Positions 35,294 to 48,554 of a stretch of DNA of 64,000 bases are shown here, one piece after another. Origin of the DNA: Fonticella tunisiensis (GTDB lineage: Bacteria; Bacillota; Clostridia; Clostridiales; Caloramatoraceae); contig NZ_SOAZ01000004.1 in NCBI RefSeq assembly GCF_004364155.1, positions 62,001 to 126,000 on the forward strand. The letters are read 5' to 3'. Position 1 is the stretch's first letter. Each line of letters opens with the position of its first letter. A program made the position numbers and the translations under genes. Below the pieces are notes generated by a model. The model searched no databases. It worked only from the letters and a program-made list of their open reading frames with translations, and was not told the DNA's origin.

Positions 35294-35341
35294 AAATTGA
35301 CTTGTTTTGGTAGTTTTAAAACTACCAAAACAAGTCAATTT
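35294..35341. repeat. 48-bp perfect palindrome
   Basis: The 24 bases from 35294 (AAATTGACTTGTTTTGGTAG then TTTT) are exactly complementary to the next 24, with no spacer. It lies 12 nt after the PH-like gene and 65 nt before the ZIP gene. It could be a terminator (the weak T tract is inside the stem), a bidirectional operator, or a remnant of a repeat. Perfect long palindromes without a loop are unusual. Confidence 0.8.
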
Positions 35342-35406
35342 ACAACGAATATATTTCATTTCTCTAAAATAGATTAAATTGAATATAATTTTAGGGAGAT
35401 GAAATT

Positions 35407-36138
35407 TTGGAAAGAATAACTACAGCAGCATTGATAGGAACTGTTGTATGCGGAATGGGCACAGGTGCCGGTGCCGTCATTGCAACTGGTTTTAGAAAAT
35501 CAAACAACATCGTTATGTCAAGCATAATGTCCATAGCAGCAGGCCTTATGCTGGCTGTTGTGGCCTTTGATTTAATCCCCGAGGCCATACTCATGGGAGG
35601 ACTTAACATAACTTTATTTGGCATACTGTTCGGAGTAGCCTTTGTCACCATACTGGATATTTTCCTGCCCCACACAAAAGTGCTCAAAAAGTATGGAAGG
35701 CATGTTAAAACTGCGCTGCTTTTGGGCATAGGGCTTGCAGCCCATAATTTTCCTGAGGGTCTTGCCATAGGCTCGGGTTTTATGGGAGGCCAGTCCCTTG
35801 GAATAGAGCTGGCCCTTGTTATTGGTCTCCATGACATTCCGGAAGGTGCAGCGGTTGCGGCCCCCCTTATGCAGAGCGGGCTTGGGAGGATTAAAATAAT
35901 ACTTTTAACAGTATTGACTGCTCTTCCTACGGCTGTGGGAGCCCTTGCCGGAGGTATTTTAGGAAATATATCGAAGATTTTTATAACCCTGTGCCTTGGC
36001 TTTGCAGCAGGAACCATGCTTTATATAGTGTGCGGGGAGCTGATACCTGAAAGCAAGGACTTGTTTAAAGGAATTTTTTCAACCATTTCAACTATAATAG
36101 GCGTAATATTAGGCCTTATAATAACTTCGGCGTTTTAG
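35407..36138 (+). CDS. ZIP-family metal transporter
   Basis: This 243-residue polytopic protein has about eight helices with the ZIP metal-path motifs: AAGLMLAVVAFDLIPEA near residue 45, HNFPEGLAIGSG near 115 and HDIPEGAAVAAPL near 145. ZIP proteins import zinc, iron or manganese; the sequence fits the GufA/ZupT-type subgroup but does not fix the metal. The start is TTG 35407 (GGGAGATGAAAT upstream). It is followed by the ywlC gene. Confidence 0.9.
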   Translation: MERITTAALIGTVVCGMGTGAGAVIATGFRKSNNIVMSSIMSIAAGLMLAVVAFDLIPEAILMGGLNITLFGILFGVAFVTILDIFLPHTKVLKKYGRHVKTALLLGIGLAAHNFPEGLAIGSGFMGGQSLGIELALVIGLHDIPEGAAVAAPLMQSGLGRIKIILLTVLTALPTAVGALAGGILGNISKIFITLCLGFAAGTMLYIVCGELIPESKDLFKGIFSTISTIIGVILGLIITSAF

Positions 36139-36181
36139 CCTTAAAATAGTGCAGGCATGGAATATCACTGGAGGAAACGTT

Positions 36182-37225
36182 ATGGATACGAAGGTTTATT
36201 ATTTAGATGAGGATGATATGGATAAAATAAATGAAGCTGCCCAAATTATAAAAAACGGAGGACTTGTTGTTTTTCCGACGGAAACAGTGTACGGACTAGG
36301 GGCAAACGCCTTAAATGAAGAGGCATGTAAAAAAATTTTCATTGCAAAGGGAAGGCCCCAGGACAATCCCCTTATAGTCCATGTGGCTGATTTTGATATA
36401 TCAAAGTACGTGAAAAACATTCCGGAAATGGCTCAAAAGCTTATGGAGGCCTTCTGGCCAGGGCCCCTTACGATAATCATGGAAAAATCACATCTGATAC
36501 CTGGGGCTGTGACAGCAGGGCTTGACAGCGTCGCCATAAGAATGCCTTCAAATAAAGTAGCAAGAAGGCTTATAGAGCTTTCCGGAGTTCCCATTGCAGC
36601 TCCAAGCGCCAATCTGTCAGGAAGGCCCAGCCCTACAACGATTGAGCACTGTATTGAGGACCTTTCAGGAAGGGTAGATGCCATCATAGGTGGAGAAAGG
36701 TGTGAAGTTGGGCTTGAATCAACCGTCGTTGATACCACAGGTGGAGTGGCTACAATTCTGCGCCCTGGCGGCATAACAAAGGAGATGCTTGAGGATGTCA
36801 TTGGAAGGGTTGAAATAGACCCTGCAATAATGAAAAAGCCCGATAGCAACTTTAAACCAAAGGCACCGGGAATGAAATACAGACACTATGCTCCAAAATC
36901 TCCTATGGTCATAGTAAGAGGCAGGGATGAGGATGTTATAAATTACATAAATAAAAGGGTAGAGGAGCTTGAAAAGGAAGGTAAAAGGGCAGGAATTATG
37001 GCAGCGGATGAAACGATGGAAAGGTACAGGGGAGGATTTAAAATATCCGTAGGAAGCCGAAAACAGCTTGGAATAATAGCTGCAAATTTATTTGATTCTT
37101 TAAGAGAATTTGATAAAATAGGTATAGATTATATTTTTGCTGAGGGCTTTCCCGAGGAGGGGCTTGGTCTTGCTATTATGAACCGCCTCAAAAAAGCCGC
37201 AGGGTATAATGTGATAGAGGTGTAG
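36182..37225 (+). CDS. ywlC: Threonylcarbamoyl-AMP synthase (Sua5/YwlC)
   Basis: This enzyme makes threonylcarbamoyl-AMP from threonine, bicarbonate and ATP, the first step of t6A37 in tRNAs that read ANN codons. The 347 residues include the YrdC domain (GGLVVFPTETVYGLGANAL near 27, KGRPQDNPLIVHV near 59, SANLSGRPSPT near 145) and a C-terminal Sua5 domain starting near 220 after PGMKYRHYAPKSP. ATG 36182 follows GGAGGAAACGTT; the 11-codon extension to 36149 has no site. First gene of a probable operon with ywlE. Confidence 0.95.
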   Translation: MDTKVYYLDEDDMDKINEAAQIIKNGGLVVFPTETVYGLGANALNEEACKKIFIAKGRPQDNPLIVHVADFDISKYVKNIPEMAQKLMEAFWPGPLTIIMEKSHLIPGAVTAGLDSVAIRMPSNKVARRLIELSGVPIAAPSANLSGRPSPTTIEHCIEDLSGRVDAIIGGERCEVGLESTVVDTTGGVATILRPGGITKEMLEDVIGRVEIDPAIMKKPDSNFKPKAPGMKYRHYAPKSPMVIVRGRDEDVINYINKRVEELEKEGKRAGIMAADETMERYRGGFKISVGSRKQLGIIAANLFDSLREFDKIGIDYIFAEGFPEEGLGLAIMNRLKKAAGYNVIEV

Positions 37226-37237
37226 AGGAGGTTAAGA

Positions 37238-37690
37238 ATGAAGGTTCTTTTTGTGTGTACTGGCAATACCTGCAGAAGCAGCATGGCTGAAGCTATTGCA
37301 AAGCATTATGCTTCTATAAATAAACTTGATATAGAAGTTTCATCCGCAGGCATATATGCAGTCCAGGGTGAAAAAGCTTCCCAAAATGCAATAAAAGCTA
37401 TGGAAGAAAAGGGATTGGATCTTACTTCCCATTTATCAAAGCCTTTATCATATGACCTCCTAAAAAGTGCTGATCTTGTTCTTACAATGACTGAGGGACA
37501 TAAGTTAGCTATACTTTCAAGATATCCTGAGTTTAAGGAGAAAGTGTTTACGCTAGGAGAATACGCAGGGGAAGATAGGGATATTATTGATCCCTTTGGA
37601 GGCGATTTAAACGTTTATAGGGCCTGTGCCTTTGAACTGGAAAATCTAATAGGCAAAGTATTTGGAAAATTAAGGGAAGGCCGGGTATAA
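37238..37690 (+). CDS. ywlE: Low-molecular-weight protein phosphatase (YwlE-like, probable protein-arginine phosphatase)
   Basis: This 150-residue phosphatase has the P-loop VCTGNTCRSSMAEA (Cys and Arg of the CX4-5R loop near residues 7-13) and the acid loop DIIDPFGGDLNVY near 115. The Thr inside CTGNTCRS is the residue that marks arginine phosphatases (YwlE) rather than tyrosine phosphatases, so it probably reverses McsB-type arginine phosphorylation; no mcsB is in the window. ATG 37238 follows AGAGGAGG, 12 nt after ywlC. A terminator spans the stop codon. Confidence 0.9.
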   Translation: MKVLFVCTGNTCRSSMAEAIAKHYASINKLDIEVSSAGIYAVQGEKASQNAIKAMEEKGLDLTSHLSKPLSYDLLKSADLVLTMTEGHKLAILSRYPEFKEKVFTLGEYAGEDRDIIDPFGGDLNVYRACAFELENLIGKVFGKLREGRV

Positions 37691-37716
37691 TATATACCCT
37701 TGCTTTCCCTTTTTTG
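37672..37716 (+). terminator. Intrinsic terminator of ywlC-ywlE
   Basis: AAGGGAA and TTTCCCTT enclose a second hairpin GGGTATA-AT-ATACCC; followed by TTTTTT. It covers the ywlE stop. Confidence 0.7.
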
Positions 37717-37796
37717 ATGTATATAGACTAAATTGCTATTGTCTACACAAAATATTTAATATAAAATATTTACTTGAATGTTCAGGAGGGATAAAT

Positions 37797-38246
37797 ATGA
37801 AAATAGCCATAGGAAGCGACCACGGCGGTTATAATCTTAAGCAGGTTATCATGGAGTTTTTAAGGGACAGGGGAATAGAATACAAGGACTTTGGTACCTA
37901 TGACACAAATTCCTGCGACTACCCTGACTATGCCCATGCAGTTGCAGAGGCCGTGTTAAGCGGAGAGTATGAAAAAGGAATACTGGTATGCGGAACTGGA
38001 ATAGGCATATCTATAGCTGCCAACAAGGTTCCAGGAATAAGGGCAGCACATGTTACCGATACATTCAGTGCAAAGGCAGCGGCCCAGCACAACAATGCAA
38101 ATATAATAGCCCTTGGGGAAAGGATAACGGGTCCCGGCCTTGCCATTGAAATAGTGGATGCCTTTCTTTCATCTGAGTTTGAAGGCGGAAGGCATGAAAG
38201 AAGGGTTAACAAAATCACTGAAATAGAAAAGAAATATTATAAATAG
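37797..38246 (+). CDS. rpiB: Ribose 5-phosphate isomerase B
   Basis: RpiB interconverts ribose-5-P and ribulose-5-P. The 149 residues show SDHGGYNLK near residue 7, YPDYAHAVAEAV near 42, the active-site Cys in GILVCGTGIGISIAANK near 67 and HNNANIIALGERI near 101. ATG 37797 follows AGGAGGGAT. upp starts 12 nt later, giving an rpiB-upp-dCMP deaminase operon. In Bacillus glyA sits between rpiB and upp; it is absent here. Confidence 0.96.
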   Translation: MKIAIGSDHGGYNLKQVIMEFLRDRGIEYKDFGTYDTNSCDYPDYAHAVAEAVLSGEYEKGILVCGTGIGISIAANKVPGIRAAHVTDTFSAKAAAQHNNANIIALGERITGPGLAIEIVDAFLSSEFEGGRHERRVNKITEIEKKYYK

Positions 38247-38891
<645 letters not shown>

Positions 38892-38899
38892 GTGAGACC

Positions 38900-39319
38900 A
38901 TGAGGCAGTCCTGGGAACAATATTTTATGCAGCTTGCTGAAATGGTAGCAACCCGAGGCACCTGTGACAGGGCAAATGTAGGGGCAGTTATAGTAAACTC
39001 TGACAATAGAATCGTTGCAACAGGATATAACGGCAGCATTTCTGGAAATCCCCACTGCGATGAAGTGGGCCATACCATGAGGGATGGGCACTGTATAGCG
39101 ACGATTCACGCGGAGATCAACGCCCTGCTCTACTGTGCAAAGGAGGGTATTGCAGTTAAAAACTGCACCATTTATGTAACTCATTTTCCATGCCTCAACT
39201 GCACTAAAGCACTGATACAGGCAGGAATTAAAAGGCTTTTCTACAGGCATGACTACAGGGTAGACGATTATGCTGTGGAACTTTTGAAAAGGAATAATAT
39301 AAGCTTTAAAAGGATATGA
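38900..39319 (+). CDS. comEB: dCMP deaminase (ComEB-like)
   Basis: This zinc-dependent deaminase turns dCMP into dUMP for thymidylate synthesis. The 139-residue protein has ATRGTCDRANVGAVIV near residue 17, the catalytic HAEINALLYC near 71 and PCLNCTKALIQAG near 98 (the HAE...PCxxC zinc motif). ATG 38900 follows TAGGTGAGACC, directly behind upp. The ComEB name is by similarity only; dCMP deaminase is the safer function. Confidence 0.92.
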   Translation: MRQSWEQYFMQLAEMVATRGTCDRANVGAVIVNSDNRIVATGYNGSISGNPHCDEVGHTMRDGHCIATIHAEINALLYCAKEGIAVKNCTIYVTHFPCLNCTKALIQAGIKRLFYRHDYRVDDYAVELLKRNNISFKRI

Positions 39320-39330
39320 AATTTTATTTA

Positions 39331-39357
39331 AAGTCGCTACAAGATAGCGGCTTTTTT
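39331..39357 (+). terminator. Intrinsic terminator of rpiB-upp-comEB
   Basis: AAGTCGCTA-CAAGA-TAGCGGCTT (one G-U) followed by TTTT. Confidence 0.88.
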
Positions 39358-39512
39358 AAATGTGCTACATTTAATTATTCTATTTAGCTTCCGGAAGGTC
39401 ATGGTATAATGGGATAAAAACAGTATGAAGCTGGATAAAGAAAAAAGGGATGTAAATGAAGCTATATTGTGATAAAATTGTTTTATGCAAAATGTTTTAA
39501 GGGTGTGAAAGG

Positions 39513-40544
39513 ATGCTTCGTTACGCGGTGATTTTTGTTCTGGCTGCATTGATATCCATTATATTTACCCCGGTGGCCAGGAGGATAGCCTACAGGTTTG
39601 GAGCCATAGATATACCAGATGATGAGAGAAGGATACATAATAAACCCATTCCAAGAATGGGGGGACTTGCTATTTACATATCATTTGTGATATGCAGCCT
39701 GATCTTTTCAAAATTTAATACCCACGTTGTGGGAATAATAGCCGGTGGAACAATACTCGTAATCGCAGGAATGATAGACGATGTTAAGCCTCTAAGGCCT
39801 GTTCAAAAGCTTATATTTCAAATTGCAGCCTCAGCCGTACTGATTGCCTTCGGTATAACCATTGGAAGTATTACGGTTCCCTTCATAGCTGATGGGGAAA
39901 GCGTGTATATAGGATATTTCGGTATTCCACTTACGATTTTGTGGGTAGTGGGGATAACCAATGCGGTAAACCTTATAGATGGTCTTGACGGCCTTGCGGC
40001 AGGGCTTGCCATGATTTTCTCAATTACTATATTTGTAGTGTCTATGATAAGCAACAGGGAGGTTGCAATGCTTTTAACGGCAATACTTGCAGGTTCCTGC
40101 CTTGGGTTTTTGCCATATAATTTCAACCCTGCCTCCATTTTCATGGGAGATACAGGGTCACAGTTTTTGGGATTTACGCTTGCGGCTATATCAACACAAG
40201 GGGCGGTAAAGTCTGCAGCTGCAGTTACACTTGCAGTTCCAATACTTGTTCTATGGCTTCCCATATTTGATACTCTATTTGCAATGGTAAGAAGAAAGGT
40301 GAACAAAAGGCCTATTATGGAGGCGGACAGAGGTCACCTCCATCACAGACTTTTAGATTTAGGTTTGAGCCATAGGAAGGTAGTTATAATAATGTACCTT
40401 ATAAGCATATTTCTCGGTGCCACTGCTGTTTTAGCAATGGTGCTGTCGACTCAAAAATCCTATGTAATACTGCTTTTAGTATGCTTTATAACGCTGTCCA
40501 TTGGAGTTGAATTTGGGTTTATTACCAGAAAGACAAGGAATTGA
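39513..40544 (+). CDS. tagO: Undecaprenyl-phosphate GlcNAc-1-phosphate transferase (TagO/WecA family)
   Basis: This membrane enzyme moves GlcNAc-1-P from UDP-GlcNAc to undecaprenyl phosphate, starting wall teichoic acid or other surface polymer synthesis. The 343 residues have about ten helices and the family motifs RRIHNKPIPRMGGLAIY near residue 31, the aspartates AGMIDDVKPL near 88, VNLIDGLDGLAAGLAM near 150, FMGDTGSQFLGF near 207 and the basic RGHLHHRLLDLGLSHR loop near 270. ATG 39513 follows GGGTGTGAAAGG. Coupled to wecB, which supplies ManNAc from the same sugar nucleotide. Confidence 0.93.
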   Translation: MLRYAVIFVLAALISIIFTPVARRIAYRFGAIDIPDDERRIHNKPIPRMGGLAIYISFVICSLIFSKFNTHVVGIIAGGTILVIAGMIDDVKPLRPVQKLIFQIAASAVLIAFGITIGSITVPFIADGESVYIGYFGIPLTILWVVGITNAVNLIDGLDGLAAGLAMIFSITIFVVSMISNREVAMLLTAILAGSCLGFLPYNFNPASIFMGDTGSQFLGFTLAAISTQGAVKSAAAVTLAVPILVLWLPIFDTLFAMVRRKVNKRPIMEADRGHLHHRLLDLGLSHRKVVIIMYLISIFLGATAVLAMVLSTQKSYVILLLVCFITLSIGVEFGFITRKTRN

Positions 40545-40561
40545 TGGAAGAGGTGGTACTT

Positions 40562-41719
40562 TTGGATAAAATAAAGGTAATGACCATATTTGGAACAAGG
40601 CCTGAGGCTGTTAAAATGGCTCCCCTTGTTAAGGAACTTGAGTCAAGAAAAGAAATAGAATCCATCGTTTGCGTTACAGCCCAGCACAGGCAAATGCTTG
40701 ATCAGGTTTTAAATTTGTTTGATATAACACCAGATTACGACCTCGATATAATGAAGGAAAGGCAGTCCCTTTCAGGAATAACCACAAGGGTTCTTGAAGG
40801 GCTTGAAAGGATATTTGAGAAGTCAAAGCCGGATATAGTACTTGTACACGGAGATACAACCACAACCTTTGCAGGGAGCCTTGCAGCTTTTTACAATAAA
40901 ATAAAGGTTGGACATGTTGAAGCAGGCCTTAGAACCTTTAACAAATACTTTCCCTTTCCTGAGGAGATGAATAGAAAGCTTACAGGTGCTATGGCGGATA
41001 TGCACTTTGCACCAACGGCAACATCAAAGGAAAACCTTTTAAGGGAAGGCATAAGGGAAGAGGATATATTCGTTACCGGAAATACAGTAATAGATGCAAT
41101 GGCCACAACGGTTGATAAGGAATATTTTTTTGAAACTGAGGATCTCAGGAACATAGACTTTAAGAACAGGAAGGTCATAATGATAACTGCCCATAGAAGG
41201 GAAAACTGGGGTAAGCCACTTGAAAACATATGTACAGCTTTAAAGAGAATTGCTGAGGACTTTGAAGACGTTGAAGTAGTATATCTTGTTCACCTCAATC
41301 CTGTGGTGAAGGAAACTGCCTACAGCATACTCGGCGGAACTGACAGGGTACACCTTCTTCCACCACTTGATACCAAGGAAACCCATAACCTTATGGATAG
41401 AAGCTATCTCATATTAACGGACTCAGGCGGCCTTCAGGAGGAAGCGCCCCATCTTGGAAAACCGGTACTTGTATTAAGGGATGTAACCGAAAGGCCCGAG
41501 GCTGTTAAAGCAGGAACCGTAAAAGTCGTTGGAACTGAGATAGACAGGATATATAATGAAACTGCTGAACTTCTTAAAAATGAAGAGAAGTACAATAGCA
41601 TGGCCAATGCAGTTAACCCATATGGGGACGGGAATGCCTCAAAGAGGATTGTTGACAGTATACTATATTATTTCAACAGGATTGACAAAAGGCCGGAGGA
41701 TTTTGTACCTTCAAGGTAG
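40562..41719 (+). CDS. wecB: UDP-N-acetylglucosamine 2-epimerase, non-hydrolysing
   Basis: WecB/MnaA interconverts UDP-GlcNAc and UDP-ManNAc for surface polymers. The 385 residues start with KVMTIFGTRPEAVKMAPLVK and carry VHGDTTTTFAGSLAAF near 94, GHVEAGLRTFNKY near 115, PFPEEMNRKL near 129, and TDSGGLQEEAPHLGKPVLV near 285. I prefer TTG 40562, which follows AGAGGTGG and gives the family opening; ATG 40541, overlapping the tagO stop, is possible but lacks a good site. It forms an operon with tagO. Confidence 0.94.
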   Translation: MDKIKVMTIFGTRPEAVKMAPLVKELESRKEIESIVCVTAQHRQMLDQVLNLFDITPDYDLDIMKERQSLSGITTRVLEGLERIFEKSKPDIVLVHGDTTTTFAGSLAAFYNKIKVGHVEAGLRTFNKYFPFPEEMNRKLTGAMADMHFAPTATSKENLLREGIREEDIFVTGNTVIDAMATTVDKEYFFETEDLRNIDFKNRKVIMITAHRRENWGKPLENICTALKRIAEDFEDVEVVYLVHLNPVVKETAYSILGGTDRVHLLPPLDTKETHNLMDRSYLILTDSGGLQEEAPHLGKPVLVLRDVTERPEAVKAGTVKVVGTEIDRIYNETAELLKNEEKYNSMANAVNPYGDGNASKRIVDSILYYFNRIDKRPEDFVPSR

Positions 41720-41855
41720 GAATTTTCAAGCGCCAGCATTTAATATAACTTCAAGATAAAAGGCTTAAAGTTTCGATAATTCACGTTAATTTAATTTATA
41801 AAGTAAAATTAGGTATTAATCATATAATATGACTTAAATTCATTATAAAATCGCT

Positions 41856-41883
41856 TTGAAATTTATATTTAAACTGATAAAAT
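41856..41883 (+). promoter_or_regulatory. Promoter of the atp leader/operon
   Basis: TTGAAA (41856-41861), 16-nt spacer, TAAAAT (41878-41883). A start near 41890 would put the structured leader at the 5' end of the transcript. Confidence 0.5.
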
Positions 41884-41889
41884 AATTAT

Positions 41890-42020
41890 ATGTTCAAAGG
41901 TTGGACAGCAGCCCCTGGGGAGGCTGTCAAGCCATGGTGCAACCTACTTGCAGGCGTTTATCTCTAAAAAGGATAGATGTAGGCTGGTATCCACAGGAGG
42001 ATGCCAGCTTTGGCTTTTTT
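41890..42020 (+). ncRNA. Structured leader with terminator in front of the ATP synthase operon
   Basis: GGTTG (41899) pairs with CAACC (41940), enclosing GACAGC/GCTGTC (41904-41909 with 41923-41928). A second helix is CTAC/GTAG (41944, 41979) around TATC/GATA. Then GCTGGTATCC (41983-41992) pairs with GGATGCCAGC (41999-42008), followed by TTTGGCTTTTTT, an intrinsic terminator 90 nt before atpI. This is the arrangement of an attenuator or riboswitch, or of a short independent RNA. It matches no class I know. Confidence 0.55.
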
Positions 42021-42110
42021 GAAAGTTTTAAATAATGCTAAAAGGCGTTACTTTTTAAAATTAAGGATAAACTAAAAAGCGAAGGTAAATTAATATAAGA
42101 AAGCCGGACG

Positions 42111-42503
42111 GTGAATAATTTGAATCAGAGCATAAACAGCCTTATGTTAAAAAGGTTAGGAGCCGGATTTATAACTGCTGCTGTAATCAGTTTGTTTGTT
42201 TACGCATTCCTTGGAATGTATGGGCTAAAATCCTATTTCATAGGTTTTTTACTGAGCGCCCTAAATTTTATACTTCTTTCCTTGGAGTTAAACACCATTC
42301 TTGAAATAAGACCGAAAAGGTCAAGGGTATACCATCTTATATTTTTCCTGATAAGGTACATACTAATTGGGTATGTAATAGTTCAGGCGGTGAAAAACGA
42401 TAATGCCAATGTATTTTTAATATTTGGAGGACTTATTACAATGAATTTTTCCATTGTTATAAATGCTTCCCTGAATCATTTCATACGGAGGAAGGTGAGC
42501 TAG
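42111..42503 (+). CDS. atpI: ATP synthase subunit I (AtpI-like)
   Basis: This 130-residue membrane protein has four hydrophobic helices and sits first in the atp operon, the place of the AtpI assembly factor, which helps c-ring assembly. Sequence conservation is low (ALNFILLSLELNTILEIRPKR, HLIFFLIRYILIGYVIVQA), so the name rests mostly on size, topology and position. The start is GTG 42111; TTG 42120 is an alternative. The atpB ATG follows the stop directly (TAGATG). Confidence 0.8.
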   Translation: MNNLNQSINSLMLKRLGAGFITAAVISLFVYAFLGMYGLKSYFIGFLLSALNFILLSLELNTILEIRPKRSRVYHLIFFLIRYILIGYVIVQAVKNDNANVFLIFGGLITMNFSIVINASLNHFIRRKVS

Positions 42504-43205
42504 ATGGGAGAGGTCAAAACGTTATTTGAATTTACCATTGGTGGATTGAAGTTTGGTATAACCTATTCAGTTGTTGCCCAGTGGATTGTAATGATTTTTA
42601 TCATGCTTATGGTACTTCTAATAAGGGGCAGGATGAATGATGTGCCGAGGGGGATTCAGGTATGGGTTGAGACCCTTGTTGAGACTATAAATAGTCTTGT
42701 CCGAAGCAACATGGGAGAAAAATATGAAAAATTTACTCCCTTCGTTGGAACACTTATGATTTATCTTTTACTTCTAAATCTTTTTGGACTTACAGGATTT
42801 AGGCCGCCAACTGCAGATTATAGTGTGGCACTGGGGCTTGCCATCATATCCTTTGTCCTTATACATGCAACTGCAATAAGGAACAATGGAATAAAGCATT
42901 ATCTTAAAGGGTATACCCATCCCTATACAGCAATGCTGCCTCTTAACATCGTTGAAAGGCTTGTAGTTCCGGTTTCATTGAGCCTTCGACTTTTTGGAAA
43001 TATAACAGCAGCTGTTATACTTGTTGAACTTATATATGACGGCCTCGCCTATCTGTCGGGGGTATTGCATCTTGGCATACCGCTACTACAGGCGGTTATA
43101 CCAATACCATTTCATGTATACTTTGACCTGTTTGACGGGGCTATACAGATGTTCATATTTGTTATGCTAACTATGATATTTATAAAAACTACATCAGATC
43201 ATTAA
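42504..43205 (+). CDS. atpB: ATP synthase F0 subunit a
   Basis: Subunit a forms the ion half-channels beside the c-ring. The 233-residue membrane protein has the essential arginine in SLSLRLFGNITAAVILVEL (near residue 160-178), preceded by the ERLVVPVSLS segment and followed by AVIPIPFHVYFDLFDGAIQMFIFVML. The N-terminus lacks a Sec-type signal. It immediately follows atpI, with GGAAGGTGAGCT upstream of ATG 42504. Confidence 0.96.
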   Translation: MGEVKTLFEFTIGGLKFGITYSVVAQWIVMIFIMLMVLLIRGRMNDVPRGIQVWVETLVETINSLVRSNMGEKYEKFTPFVGTLMIYLLLLNLFGLTGFRPPTADYSVALGLAIISFVLIHATAIRNNGIKHYLKGYTHPYTAMLPLNIVERLVVPVSLSLRLFGNITAAVILVELIYDGLAYLSGVLHLGIPLLQAVIPIPFHVYFDLFDGAIQMFIFVMLTMIFIKTTSDH

Positions 43206-43217
43206 GAGGAGGAATAA

Positions 43218-43475
<258 letters not shown>

Positions 43476-43486
43476 TTAAATCCTGC

Positions 43487-43523
43487 GGCTTGCTCTATTC
43501 ATGTAAATGAATTGAAGCAAGCC
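43487..43523 (+). promoter_or_regulatory. Intra-operon hairpin after atpE
   Basis: GGCTTGCT-C-T-ATTCAT (43487-43502) pairs with ATGAAT-TGA-AGCAAGCC (43507-43523). Only TTCTT follows, so termination would be partial. Position behind the c-subunit gene suggests uneven expression or mRNA stabilisation. Confidence 0.55.
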
Positions 43524-43563
43524 TTCTTAAAATTGAAAGCCATATATTGGAATACAGTTGAAG

Positions 43564-43650
43564 CTAATTTAACGTGTGGTGCTAGTTCTTTCTTCATATA
43601 TTTTTATCTCCGCTTTTTTATAAAAGAATTAGCATAATAAGTTAATTTAA
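43564..43650 (+). mobile_element. Miniature MITE copy inside the atp operon (copy 6)
   Basis: 87 bp between atpE and atpF. Left end AATTTAACGTGTGGTGCTAG and right end ATTAGCATAATAAGTTAATT are degenerate terminal repeats. Only one inner repeat, CATATATTTTTATCTCCGCT, remains. No stop or promoter is obviously introduced. Confidence 0.7.
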
Positions 43651-43721
43651 TAATAGTTTAAAGATTTAGTTTAAGTAGCGCCAGTAATTTGTCTTAAACC
43701 CCTTCAAAAGGAGGAGAGCAT

Positions 43722-44201
43722 ATGGAAGTTAATTTAACTACGGTAATATTTACTATAATAAATGTTTTAATTTTATACTGGTATTTAAGAAAATTTCTCT
43801 TTACTCCTGTTACAAACTTTATGAATAAGAGAACAAAAAGTATTGAAGATAAAATACAAAGTGCAGAAGAAAAGCTCAAAACGGCTGAAGAAGCAAAGGT
43901 TAAGTATGAAAGCAAGCTTCAAATGGCCGATGATGAAGGAAAAAAGATTATAGATGAATATAGAACAAAGGCTATAAAGCGTTCAGATGACATAATAATG
44001 AGTGCGAAAAAGGAAGCTGAGGCAATCAGAAAGAGGGCGGAGCTGGATGCAGAGAGGGAATACGAAAGGGTACAGGACGAAATTAAAAAACAGATTGTAG
44101 AGCTTTCCCTTCTTGCAGCCAAAAAGTCCATAGGAGAGCAGCTTGATGAAGAGAAACACCATGAGCTTATTAGAGAATTTATAAGCAAGGTAGGGGTATA
44201 G
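43722..44201 (+). CDS. atpF: ATP synthase F0 subunit b
   Basis: Subunit b is the peripheral stalk that ties F1 to F0. The 159-residue protein has one N-terminal membrane helix (TVIFTIINVLILYWYLRKFLF, quoted as the 20-residue span 6-26 in part) and then a long charged coiled coil (about 35-145; for example AEEKLKTAEEAKVKYESKL). ATG 43722 follows AAAGGAGGAGAGC. Unusually, 246 bp separate it from atpE, filled by a hairpin and a MITE copy. atpH follows after 1 nt. Confidence 0.94.
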   Translation: MEVNLTTVIFTIINVLILYWYLRKFLFTPVTNFMNKRTKSIEDKIQSAEEKLKTAEEAKVKYESKLQMADDEGKKIIDEYRTKAIKRSDDIIMSAKKEAEAIRKRAELDAEREYERVQDEIKKQIVELSLLAAKKSIGEQLDEEKHHELIREFISKVGV

Positions 44202-44202
44202 T

Positions 44203-46265
<2,063 letters not shown>

Positions 46266-46285
46266 AGGGCAGGGAGGTGAAGTCC

Positions 46286-48542
<2,257 letters not shown>

Positions 48543-48554
48543 GAGGTGAAGTGG

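Noticed and set aside
41983-42020. Hairpin read simply as the wecB terminator
   Set aside because: It lies about 265 nt after the wecB stop, behind a plausible promoter and further helices; a leader for the atp operon fits better, though a separate RNA remains possible.
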